The notes: generated from the sequence alone by a model not told the origin. A DNA stretch of 9,051 nt from Tannerella sp. (GCA_031267485.1 JAIRYY010000123.1:1-9051), one strand, 5' to 3'. Positions 1-7,227 are shown, numbered from the stretch's first letter. A program made the numbers and translations.

Positions 1-1392
1 GCCGGAATGGAATCGCATGTGCGCACGGCCAATCAGGATGCTTTCCTGATGGAGCAAATAGACGTTATCGTTGCCACAATCGCGTTTGGGATGGGGATTG
101 ATAAGCCGGATGTGCGTTATGTCATTCATTATGACATACCCAAAAGCCTCGAAGGCTATTATCAGGAAACAGGCCGCGCCGGACGTGATGGCGGCGAAGG
201 ACTGTGCCTTACCTTTTATTCCAACAAAGATTTGCAGAAGCTGGAAAAGTTCCTGCAGGGAAAACCCATCGTGGAGCAGGAAATAGGCAAGCAGCTGTTG
301 CTCGAAACGGCTGCTTATGCCGAAACGGCCGTCTGCCGCCGTAAAGTCCTGCTGCATTATTTCGGAGAAAAATATATGGAAGAAAATTGCGGCAATTGCG
401 ATAATTGTCTTAATCCAAAGAAGTTGATAGAAGCCAAGGAATTGTTGTTTACCGTACTTGAAGTGATAAGCGCCCTGAAAGAAAAATATAAAACCGATTA
501 TGTCGTTAATATATTGATAGGCCGCGAATCATCGGATATTCTGTCGTACAAACACGACAAGCTGGAGGTTTTCGGCAGTGGCGAGGATGAGGATGAACGG
601 TTGTGGCAGGCGGTTATCCGTCAGGCGCTCATCGCCGGATATATTGAAAAGGATATTGAGAATTACGGACTGCTGAAAATTCCGGGAAAAGGTCTGGCTT
701 TTATGAAGAAACAGGTTTCGTTTATGATTGTCAAGGATAATGAGTTTGATGAAGATGAGGACAACGATGAAGCGCCCGTACACAGCGGCGCCTCGTGTGC
801 CGTCGACCCGGAACTGTTCGCGATAATGAAAGACCTGAGGAAGAAGATGTCCAAAAGGCTGGAACTTCCGCCTTATGTGATTTTCCAGGACCCGTCGCTC
901 GAAGCGATGGCCACTACTTATCCGGTGACCGTCGGGGAATTGCAGAACATACCCGGCGTCGGGGCGGGAAAGGCTAAACGTTACGGAAAAGAGTTCGTCG
1001 ATGTGATAAAAAAATATGTCGAAGAGAACGAGATTGTCCGTCCCGAAGATTTGCGCGTCAGGACGGTCGCCAACAAATCGAAGCTGAAAGTCTCAATCGT
1101 ACAGAGTATCGACCGGAAAGTGGCGCTGGACGACATCGCGATAAGCCGGGGACTGGAGTTCGATGAACTGCTGGATGAAATAGAAACAATCGTTTATTCG
1201 GGAACGCGGATAAATATTGATTATTTTATTAATGAAGTGATGGACGAGGACCATGTTGATGATATATATCAGTATTATAAGGAATCGGAAACCGATTCGC
1301 TGGAGGAAGCCATTAAGGAGTTAGGCTGTGATTATACGGAAGAGGAAATCCGTCTGGTACGTATTAAATTTTTATCTGAACTGGCAAATTAA
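1..1392 (+). CDS. recQ: ATP-dependent DNA helicase RecQ (5' end missing)
   Basis: RecQ is a superfamily 2 3'-5' DNA helicase acting in recombination and stalled-fork repair in the cytoplasm. The frame is open from base 1, so the ATG at 7 is internal; only the second helicase lobe onward is present (463 codons, against roughly 700-730 residues for Bacteroidales RecQ as I recall). Seen in order, numbered from base 1: helicase motif V (VIVATIAFGMGIDKPDV) and motif VI with QETGRAGRDG near codons 57-66; four zinc-binding cysteines at codons 112, 130, 133 and 136; a winged-helix RQC domain at about bases 445-715; an acidic linker (736-771); an HRDC domain at about 802-1020, with helix-hairpin-like NIPGVGAGKAKRYG; and a helical C-terminal extension (about 1036-1385) like the HTH_40-type domain of Bacteroidetes RecQ. 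It ends with tandem stops TAA TAG. The missing N-terminus would hold the Walker A and DEAH boxes. Confidence 0.97.
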   Translation, partial: AGMESHVRTANQDAFLMEQIDVIVATIAFGMGIDKPDVRYVIHYDIPKSLEGYYQETGRAGRDGGEGLCLTFYSNKDLQKLEKFLQGKPIVEQEIGKQLLLETAAYAETAVCRRKVLLHYFGEKYMEENCGNCDNCLNPKKLIEAKELLFTVLEVISALKEKYKTDYVVNILIGRESSDILSYKHDKLEVFGSGEDEDERLWQAVIRQALIAGYIEKDIENYGLLKIPGKGLAFMKKQVSFMIVKDNEFDEDEDNDEAPVHSGASCAVDPELFAIMKDLRKKMSKRLELPPYVIFQDPSLEAMATTYPVTVGELQNIPGVGAGKAKRYGKEFVDVIKKYVEENEIVRPEDLRVRTVANKSKLKVSIVQSIDRKVALDDIAISRGLEFDELLDEIETIVYSGTRINIDYFINEVMDEDHVDDIYQYYKESETDSLEEAIKELGCDYTEEEIRLVRIKFLSELAN

Positions 1393-1422
1393 TAGGTATT
1401 TAAATATATAAATAGAAGATTT
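1393..1422 (+). other. A/T-rich gap between recQ and the parvulin gene
   Basis: This 30-base gap is the longest non-coding stretch in the window. It is strongly A/T-rich, begins with a second in-frame stop for recQ (TAG at 1393), and holds no inverted repeat that could be a terminator, no Shine-Dalgarno, and no convincing Bacteroidetes TAnnTTTG promoter element. It is most simply a within-operon spacer, although it is the likeliest place for a boundary between recQ and the envelope genes. Confidence 0.5.
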
Positions 1423-3012
1423 ATGAAGAGAACAGGAATGTTGTTTATTTCGTTATTAATCATAACGACCATAGAAGCAAAAGAAAAGAAAGATCCCGTG
1501 GTGATGACTGTGGCAGGAAAAGAGATTCCGCTTTCTGAGTTTATCTATATTGCGAAAAAGGGCAATAGTGTTGATGCGAAAGATAAGAAATCAGTCGAAA
1601 ATTTCGTCGAATTATTTAAGATTTATAAACTGAAAGTTGCGGATGCCGAAGCGCTGTCGATTCATAAGGCGCCGAAATTTGAAAAGGAACTCGGCGATTA
1701 CAGAAAGCAGCTGCAGGAAAGTTATCTTTCCTACAAATCGGCTGAAGATTCGGCTGTCCGCGTTGTCTATGAACGCACGAAACTTATTCCCGGATTTAAA
1801 CATATTCTGTTTTATTTTCCCGGAGGCGAGATTGTTCCGAAAGATACGGTAGAGGTTTACAGGAAGGCGATGGACGCGTACGACCGTATAAAAAACGGTG
1901 AATCGTTCGAATCGGTGGGCGAATCGTTTGCAAAAGACTCGCTGCGCAAGGATGTCATTTATGCGATTCAGGAGCGCGTGTATCCGCTGCAGATGTTGAA
2001 AGTGCTGGAAGATAAAGTGTTTTCGATGAAACCCGGTGAAATATCCGCCCCTTTGCGTTCGATGATCGGTTTTCATCTGTTCAAGCTGGATGGGGAAACA
2101 TCCAATCCCGGCAAAGTGCAGGTAGCGCATATCCTCAATGCGTTTTCTTCCTCAACTCCGGCAGACGAAGAAATCGAACAGACCCGGCGGACATCGGATT
2201 CGCTCCATCAGCGGGCGCTTGCCGGAGAAGATTTTGCCGAACTTGCCAGACAGTATTCCAATGATACCATCACCGCCAGACGGGGTGGATTATTACCCTA
2301 TTTCGGACTGGACGAGATGGTCGAACCGTTTGAAAAAGCGGCGTTTGCCTTACGGAATGTCGGCGATATAAGCGCGCCGGTACGGACAAGGTACGGATTC
2401 CACATCCTGAAACTGATGGATAAAAAGACGGAAATACCATTCGAGGAAACGGAGAGCCGCATTTATGAATTTATGAAACGTTCGGAACGTAATTTTGATT
2501 TGTACCGCGGCTTTGACGAGAAGATGAAAGCCCGCCACGGCTATATTTTATATCCGGAAGCTTACGCCGAACTGCAGCGCCTTGCCGATGAATACTTCCC
2601 GACGGACACTTCTTTCTTTTATCGCGGAATGGAAATGGCGAAGCCGCTTATACGGTTTGATTCCATTGATTTTATGCAGAACGATTTCGTGGACTACATA
2701 AACCGGAGGCCAACCTCGGCCAAGACCCTGTCCATCGATTTTATGCAGGAGATATTTGACCTTTTCGTGCGTGAAATCGTAACGGAAATGGAGCGTGAAA
2801 AACTGGAAAAAGATTATCCCGAATATAACATGGTGATGAAAGAGTATTACGATGGCATACTTTTATTCGAGATAAGCAATAAGCGCGTCTGGAGTCATCC
2901 TGCAGACGAGCAGGAACAACTTGAGGCCGAATGGATAAGGGAACTGACTGAAAAGTATCCGGTGGCAATCAACCGAAAAGTTATCAGGAAGATCGGGAAA
3001 TATCTTAATTGA
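1423..3012 (+). CDS. secreted two-domain parvulin-type peptidyl-prolyl isomerase (PpiC/SurA family)
   Basis: Predicted periplasmic folding factor that would isomerise X-Pro bonds or chaperone outer-membrane and secreted proteins. The start gives a short signal peptide: KR, a hydrophobic run (MLFISLLII), then probable signal peptidase I cleavage after IEA at residue 19. Residues about 30-120 form a helical SurA-N-like segment opening with TVAGKEIPLSEF. Parvulin domain 1 spans about 125-225 (FKHILF at 125-130; GFHLFKL from 216) but its middle lacks the usual glycine-rich GG.L turn. Domain 2, about 232-335, is more canonical: VAHIL at 234-238, ARRGGLLPYF, and YGFHILKL around 324-331. Residues 340-529 are a helical, charged region I do not recognise. 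At 529 residues it is longer than E. coli SurA (428). It starts 30 bases after recQ, with no clear Shine-Dalgarno. The exact client proteins are unknown. Confidence 0.9.
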   Translation: MKRTGMLFISLLIITTIEAKEKKDPVVMTVAGKEIPLSEFIYIAKKGNSVDAKDKKSVENFVELFKIYKLKVADAEALSIHKAPKFEKELGDYRKQLQESYLSYKSAEDSAVRVVYERTKLIPGFKHILFYFPGGEIVPKDTVEVYRKAMDAYDRIKNGESFESVGESFAKDSLRKDVIYAIQERVYPLQMLKVLEDKVFSMKPGEISAPLRSMIGFHLFKLDGETSNPGKVQVAHILNAFSSSTPADEEIEQTRRTSDSLHQRALAGEDFAELARQYSNDTITARRGGLLPYFGLDEMVEPFEKAAFALRNVGDISAPVRTRYGFHILKLMDKKTEIPFEETESRIYEFMKRSERNFDLYRGFDEKMKARHGYILYPEAYAELQRLADEYFPTDTSFFYRGMEMAKPLIRFDSIDFMQNDFVDYINRRPTSAKTLSIDFMQEIFDLFVREIVTEMEREKLEKDYPEYNMVMKEYYDGILLFEISNKRVWSHPADEQEQLEAEWIRELTEKYPVAINRKVIRKIGKYLN

Positions 3013-3027
3013 CGGGAACGATAGCGG

Positions 3028-3882
3028 ATGAGGCAAAGTCACTTATTTATCCTGTGTGTAATTCTTTTTTCCGCCTGCGGAAAATCGGGAGTGGATCAGG
3101 CATCCGGGGATGTGGTGGTTCGGGTTAAAGACCGGACGTTTACGCGCGGAGAGATTGACGGTCTGATTCCCAAAGGCATATCTTCTGCCGACAGCCTGAT
3201 AAGAGCGGAGGCGATTGTTAAAAAATGGGCGATTGACGTACTGACGGATGACGCGGCGTATCAGAATATGGGAGACGATAAGGCTGAAATCGACAGACTT
3301 GTCAATGAATACCGGCGTTCGCTGATGCGGTACCGCTATCAGGAACGCATCATAAGGGACAAGGTTTCTGCCACGATAAGCGACTATGATCAGGTGAAGT
3401 ATTATGAGGAGAATAAGCCGCAGTTCATTCTGAGTGAGAATCTCATTAAGGGATTGTTTATTAAAGTCCCCGCAGGTGCGCCCGGACTGGAAAATGTCAG
3501 GAAATGGTATGTGTCCGATTCGGAGGAATCGCTGGAGAAAATCGAAAAATATGGAATCCGGAATGCTATTATTTACGATTATTTCTACGATCACTGGGTG
3601 AATTTTGATGAAGTAATGGCGAAGATTCCTCAACGGCTGTCAAATCCGACCCGGTTTCTGATGACGAATCATCATTTGGAGGTGTCGGACAGCACGCATG
3701 TTTATTTTCTGAACATATCCGACAAGTCGCTGATAAGCGGCGTTGCCCCATTCGATTATGTGAAATCGCGGATACATGAAATATTGGTGAATAAGCGCAA
3801 GATTGAGTATCTGCGTGTGTTCGGGGAAAATTTATACCGCGATGCGGTAAAGAACGGAACCGTTAAGTTTATTACTGAATAA
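3028..3882 (+). CDS. predicted lipoprotein, SurA/PpiC-like chaperone without a recognisable active parvulin domain
   Basis: The N-terminus is a lipoprotein signal: MRQSHLFILCVILFSAC with lipobox-like FSAC and Cys17 as the lipidated residue (Phe at -3 is less common than Leu). The residues after it (GKSGVD) do not resemble the acidic surface-export signal of Bacteroidetes, so a periplasm-facing anchor is my inference. Residues about 29-120 look like a SurA-N/trigger-factor-like helical domain, starting VVVRVKDRTFTRGEID. The segment KYYEENKPQF (124-133) is the usual linker into a parvulin domain, but the next strand reads IKGLFIKVP instead of the typical RHIL, and no GFH(I/L) motif follows. The C-terminal helix (PFDYVKSRIHEILVNKRK) again resembles the end of PpiC/SurA proteins. 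Thus it is probably a family member retaining chaperone shape but not isomerase chemistry. It lies 15 bases after one parvulin gene and 13 before another; the start is fixed by the lipoprotein signal. Confidence 0.82.
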   Translation: MRQSHLFILCVILFSACGKSGVDQASGDVVVRVKDRTFTRGEIDGLIPKGISSADSLIRAEAIVKKWAIDVLTDDAAYQNMGDDKAEIDRLVNEYRRSLMRYRYQERIIRDKVSATISDYDQVKYYEENKPQFILSENLIKGLFIKVPAGAPGLENVRKWYVSDSEESLEKIEKYGIRNAIIYDYFYDHWVNFDEVMAKIPQRLSNPTRFLMTNHHLEVSDSTHVYFLNISDKSLISGVAPFDYVKSRIHEILVNKRKIEYLRVFGENLYRDAVKNGTVKFITE

Positions 3883-3890
3883 TAAAAACA

Positions 3891-3898
3891 ATGTAATG
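3891..3898 (+). other. ATGTAATG: start-stop element touching the surA start
   Basis: An ATG at 3891 is followed at once by an in-frame TAA (3894-3896), whose final A is the first base of the surA ATG at 3896. It lies after the tandem TAA TAA stops of the lipoprotein gene (3880-3885). If ribosomes start here they would terminate on the surA start codon, which could promote re-initiation or sequester ribosomes. It may be chance in an A/T-rich leader. Confidence 0.25.
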
Positions 3899-5266
3899 AG
3901 AAAGAAAAAACTGTTTATCGCAATTATTTCCGTTTGCATGACAATGCCGGCAATAGCGCAAAAAAATGTTATAGATGAAGTTATATGGGTAGTGGGAGAC
4001 GAGGCTATTCTTCGCTCGGATGTTGAAAATCACCGTCTTTATATGCAAAATGACGGCATTCGTTTCGAAGGCGATCCCTACTGTTTTATCCCGGAGCAGA
4101 TTGCTGTGCAGAAACTTTTCCTGAGTCAGGCGAAAGTGGACAGCGTCTATGCCGATGAGGGGAATGTGTTGCGTTATGTGGATCGCTGGGCGAACATGAC
4201 GATCAACCGGATCGGTTCCCAGGAAAAGTTTGAAGAATATATGGGGGGCAAAAAACTGTCCCAGATAAAGGAGGAACAGAAAATAGTCGTGCGCGACCAG
4301 CAGGTGGTTGAGGAAATGCAGAAAAAAATAGTCGGTGATATCAAACTGACGCCTTCCGATGTGAGAAAATATTTCAGCCAGTTGTCAAAAGACAGTTTGC
4401 CGATGATTCCCTCGACCGTCGAGGTCGAGATCATAACGATGGAGCCGAAGATACCGATTGAAGATATCGATGCGATAAAAGCGCGGCTGAGGGAGTTTAC
4501 CGAGCAGATAAACCGTGGCGAACGGACGTTTTCCACGCTGGCAAGCGTCTATTCGGAAGATATGGCTTCGGCCCTGCGGGGAGGCGAGACCGGTTTTATG
4601 TCGAAAATGCAGATGGCGCCCGAATATGCGAATGCTGCTTTCAACCTGAACGATCCGACAAGAGTTTCGAATATTGTGGAAACGGAATACGGCTTCCATA
4701 TCATTCAGCTGATCGAAAAACGCGGCGACCGGATGAACAGCCGCCACATCCTGCTGCGCCCCAAAGTGTCGGAACAGGAAATTGAGAAAGCCGTCAACCG
4801 GCTTGATACGCTTTATGCCGATATTAAAGCGGATAAGGTAACGTTTGCAGATGCCGCCACCTATATCTCGGCCGATAAGGATACGCGAAACAATAAAGGC
4901 CTGATGGTGAATCAGGATCAGGAAAGCCGGAATTACGGAACATCCAGGTTCGAGATGCAGGAACTTCCCCAGGGAATGGGTCTCGTCATTGACAAGATGG
5001 ATGTTGGCGAAATGTCCCAACCTTTCCGCATGAGAAATCATTCGGACAAGGATGTGGTTGCTATCGTCCGGTTGAAATCGCGCGTGAAAGCGCATCAGGC
5101 AAATGTTTCCGACGATTACCAGGCGCTGAAGACCCTGGTGGAAGAACGGAAACGCGAGGAGATTCTGAATGAATGGATCGTCAGCAAACAAAAGACAACG
5201 TTTATACGCATTGCCGACGGCTGGCGCGAATGTGATTTCAAATATTCAGGATGGATTAAGGAATGA
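3896..5266 (+). CDS. surA: SurA-like periplasmic chaperone / peptidyl-prolyl isomerase
   Basis: Predicted periplasmic chaperone that escorts outer-membrane beta-barrel precursors to the BAM complex, as SurA does in proteobacteria. A clear signal peptide (MRKKKLFIAIISVCMTMPAIA) with AIA|Q cleavage after residue 21 supports the ATG at 3896. The mature N-terminus, VIDEVIWVVGDEAILRSDVE, is the characteristic SurA opening (compare VDKVVAVVNNGVVLESD in E. coli). A helical N domain runs to about residue 170. Parvulin domain 1 is about 173-275, with LRGGETGFMSKMQM and YGFHIIQL at 265-272. Domain 2 starts at SRHILLRP (282-289) and continues to about 385 with a more divergent end. The C-terminal helix follows at about 390-440. 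The 456-residue length is close to the family norm. The leader is A-rich with no Shine-Dalgarno, and the stop overlaps the next start as ATGA, implying translational coupling to the OstA-like gene. Orthology to proteobacterial SurA is by architecture, not tested function. Confidence 0.9.
   Translation: MRKKKLFIAIISVCMTMPAIAQKNVIDEVIWVVGDEAILRSDVENHRLYMQNDGIRFEGDPYCFIPEQIAVQKLFLSQAKVDSVYADEGNVLRYVDRWANMTINRIGSQEKFEEYMGGKKLSQIKEEQKIVVRDQQVVEEMQKKIVGDIKLTPSDVRKYFSQLSKDSLPMIPSTVEVEIITMEPKIPIEDIDAIKARLREFTEQINRGERTFSTLASVYSEDMASALRGGETGFMSKMQMAPEYANAAFNLNDPTRVSNIVETEYGFHIIQLIEKRGDRMNSRHILLRPKVSEQEIEKAVNRLDTLYADIKADKVTFADAATYISADKDTRNNKGLMVNQDQESRNYGTSRFEMQELPQGMGLVIDKMDVGEMSQPFRMRNHSDKDVVAIVRLKSRVKAHQANVSDDYQALKTLVEERKREEILNEWIVSKQKTTFIRIADGWRECDFKYSGWIKE
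5263..5266 (+). promoter_or_regulatory. ATGA stop-start overlap coupling surA and the OstA-like gene
   Basis: The TGA of the SurA-like gene (5264-5266) overlaps the ATG of the OstA-like gene (5263-5265). AAGGA directly abuts the ATG and is too close to act as a normal Shine-Dalgarno, so re-initiation by ribosomes finishing surA is the likely way the second gene is translated. This would tie the amounts of the two proteins together. Confidence 0.7.
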
Positions 5267-6900
5267 AATATTTGAGAGCGTGTGTGATAATGGCATGCTT
5301 GTCGGGCGTTTTTTTCGCCCGTGCACAGGAAAATACTGCAGATACGGTTAAAAAGACAAGGGTTTATCTGGAGCATGCCGACACGCGGTCTTTCAACAAA
5401 AATATAGACGACCAGCGGCAGGTATTGAACGGTAATGTCGTTTTCCGGCATGACAGTTCATTTATGTATTGCGACAGCGCTTATTTCTACGAGCGGGATG
5501 TTTCGCTGGAGGCGTTCGGGACGGTTCGGATGGAACAGGGGGATACGCTGTTTGTGTATGGCGATTATCTGTTTTACGACGGCAATATCGAGTTGGCGCG
5601 GATGCGCCGGAATGTGCGGATGGTCAATGTTCAGCAGGACAGTTCGATTGTCACGCTGTATACCGACAGCCTCGATTATAACCGGATAACCAATATCTGC
5701 TACTATTTTGAGGGCGGACGCGTTGTCGATGTGGAAAACGAATTGACGTCCGTTTACGGACAGTATTCGCCGGGAACAAAAATTGCGGTTTTTAATGACA
5801 GCGTTTGCCTGACGAACCCCAATTTTGTCCTGTATTCCGATACGCTGGAATATAGTACCGAAACAAAAATAGCGACCATACTCGGCCCCTCCGTAATCGA
5901 ATCCGACAGCGGGACGGTTTATTCAACCAGAGGATGGTATGATACGCAGGAGAACACGTCCCTGTTGCTTGACCGGTCGCAGGTCTTTTCGGGCGAGAAG
6001 ATATTGACCGGCGACTCGCTTCTCTATGACAGAGCCAATGGCGTGGGGACGGCGTTCGGGAACATGACCCTTCGCGATACGGCGCAAAACATGACGCTGA
6101 CGGGTCATTACGGATATTCCGAGGAAAAAACGGAATACGCTTTTGCGACCGACAGCGCCTGCGCTCTCGAATACTCGCAGGGTGACACCCTGTTTCTTCA
6201 TGCCGATACGCTCGAACTTATTACCGTCGATTCGACTTCGCGTTATATGCGCGCTGCCGGCGGAGTGCGTTTTTACCGCTCCGACATTCAGGGAATCTGC
6301 GATTTGATGCTTTTCAACACGAAGGATTCCGTCTTGCACATGTACGGAAAGCCCGTTTTGTGGAGCGAAAAACAGCAATTATCCGGAGATTCCATCATTA
6401 TTTACATGGCTGATACGACGGTTGATCATATTCATGTCCCGAGTTCGGCCCTGTCCGTTCAGCAGGTAGATTCCGGCTGCTTCAACCAGCTTGGGGGAAA
6501 TGACCTGAAAGCGTATTTTTACGGTAAGAATGTGGAACACCTTGATGTCGACGGGAATGCGGAAACTATCTACTATCCGCTGCAGGAGAACGGAACGATA
6601 GAAGTGTTCAATTACACGCAGACTTCGTATTTTTCCCTTTGGATGGATGAGGAAGGCCAAATGAAAAAATTGAAATGGTGGCCCTACACGACCGGAAAAA
6701 CGGTTCCCCTGCCTGATTTGACCGAAGAACAGAAGACTTTGAAAAAATTCGCCTGGCATGAGGCGCTGCGTCCGGTTGACAGATACGATATTTTCCGTTT
6801 TTACAGGAGAAAAACAACGGAAACGGATGCTCCGCCGCCGGAAACCGATTCGACACGCGCTGTCGATGGCATGTCATCTGTTCCCGAAACAATAAATTAA
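5263..6900 (+). CDS. secreted OstA/LptA-fold protein (OstA-like, lipopolysaccharide transport type)
   Basis: Signal peptide MKYLRACVIMACLSGVFFARA with ARA|Q cleavage after residue 21 places it in the periplasm. The mature protein is almost entirely short beta-strands with recurring turns typical of the OstA beta-jellyroll: D-S-x-x-Y-x-D-S/T-L-x-Y units, for example YTDSLDY at 133-139 and YSDTLEY at 191-197, and GD(T/S)L/I turns at 93, 250, 307 and 375. It begins with the usual LEHADTRSFN...LNGNVVFRHD block, as in LptA and the N-domain of LptD, where this fold binds lipid A acyl chains and bridges the periplasm. At 545 residues it is about three times LptA but lacks the large C-terminal LptD beta-barrel; the end (DRYDIFRFYRRK, then a Thr/Pro/Asp-rich tail) looks soluble. 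It overlaps surA by 4 bases. A role in LPS or lipooligosaccharide transport is inferred from fold and neighbours; a dedicated LptD would have to lie elsewhere. Confidence 0.85.
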   Translation: MKYLRACVIMACLSGVFFARAQENTADTVKKTRVYLEHADTRSFNKNIDDQRQVLNGNVVFRHDSSFMYCDSAYFYERDVSLEAFGTVRMEQGDTLFVYGDYLFYDGNIELARMRRNVRMVNVQQDSSIVTLYTDSLDYNRITNICYYFEGGRVVDVENELTSVYGQYSPGTKIAVFNDSVCLTNPNFVLYSDTLEYSTETKIATILGPSVIESDSGTVYSTRGWYDTQENTSLLLDRSQVFSGEKILTGDSLLYDRANGVGTAFGNMTLRDTAQNMTLTGHYGYSEEKTEYAFATDSACALEYSQGDTLFLHADTLELITVDSTSRYMRAAGGVRFYRSDIQGICDLMLFNTKDSVLHMYGKPVLWSEKQQLSGDSIIIYMADTTVDHIHVPSSALSVQQVDSGCFNQLGGNDLKAYFYGKNVEHLDVDGNAETIYYPLQENGTIEVFNYTQTSYFSLWMDEEGQMKKLKWWPYTTGKTVPLPDLTEEQKTLKKFAWHEALRPVDRYDIFRFYRRKTTETDAPPPETDSTRAVDGMSSVPETIN

Positions 6901-6910
6901 CAATTTAACC

Positions 6911-6914
6911 GGAG
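6911..6914 (+). promoter_or_regulatory. GGAG ribosome-binding site of the small membrane protein gene
   Basis: GGAG lies 4 bases before the ATG at 6919, in an otherwise A/T-rich 18-base gap. It is the only clear Shine-Dalgarno-like sequence among the intergenic starts in the window; the others have A/T-rich leaders, as is common in Bacteroidetes. The short spacing makes it moderate rather than strong evidence. Confidence 0.5.
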
Positions 6915-6918
6915 TAAT

Positions 6919-7227
6919 ATGGGAATGTTCAGTTTTTATAACGTGCGAAAACCGCGCCAGTTTGAGCATAAGCCGATTTATTTCAATCCGCGCAGGGAGG
7001 CTTTGGAGAAACGTATCCATAAGGTAAAAATGGAACTTGGAGTGGAAGAAACGGATTATGAGCAATATAAGGAAGCAATAAGAGGCAGTTTCGTTGAGGG
7101 AACGACGCATCTTAAAAAAAGTAAGAACAGGGGAGATGGCATCCGTAAACGGGTATATAAAAATATGCGCCTGATTCTTATCCTGGTCATATTGGGAATC
7201 ATTCTCTGGTATTGCTATTTCAAGTGA
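6919..7227 (+). CDS. small tail-anchored membrane protein, function unknown
   Basis: A 102-residue protein that I associate with the same gene slot (between the OstA-like gene and mutL) in Bacteroidales, but which has no function I can name. Residues 1-25 are basic and aromatic (FSFYNVRKPRQF, PIYFNPRRE). Residues 26-52 are probably an amphipathic or coiled helix (ALEKRIHKVKMEL). Residues 55-63 read RGSFVEGTT, followed by a strongly basic stretch (HLKKSKNRGDGIRKRVYKNMR, 64-84). One membrane helix (LILILVILGIILWYCYF) lies at 85-101 and only Lys102 follows. By the positive-inside rule, the N-terminal bulk would be cytoplasmic, with the tail anchored in the inner membrane. A GGAG at 6911-6914 supports the start. 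It is 18 bases after the OstA-like gene and 6 bases before mutL. Confidence 0.85.
   Translation: MGMFSFYNVRKPRQFEHKPIYFNPRREALEKRIHKVKMELGVEETDYEQYKEAIRGSFVEGTTHLKKSKNRGDGIRKRVYKNMRLILILVILGIILWYCYFK

Noticed and set aside
118..138. Perfect 8-base inverted repeat TATGTCAT / ATGACATA with a 5-base loop inside recQ.
   Set aside because: It encodes the conserved YVIHYDI segment beside helicase motif VI, is A/T-rich, lacks a U-run and lies mid-gene; codon choice explains it.
1393..1422. Possible promoter in the A/T-rich gap upstream of the first parvulin gene.
   Set aside because: No TAnnTTTG -7 element with a -33 TTTG partner could be made out; A/T-richness alone is not enough.
1612..2130. Open frame on the - strand (172 codons) opposite the first parvulin gene.
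   Set aside because: It lies wholly within a clear + strand gene and its product resembles no family I know; treated as a shadow.
4411..4429. 7-base inverted repeat CTCGACC / GGTCGAG in the SurA-like gene.
   Set aside because: It lies well inside the coding region at the start of parvulin domain 1 with no terminator features; one short repeat of this kind is expected by chance in several kilobases.
4385..5191. Long open frame on the - strand (268 codons) opposite the SurA-like gene.
   Set aside because: The + strand codes for an unmistakable SurA-type protein here. The antisense product has no recognisable domain and reflects codon composition of the real gene.
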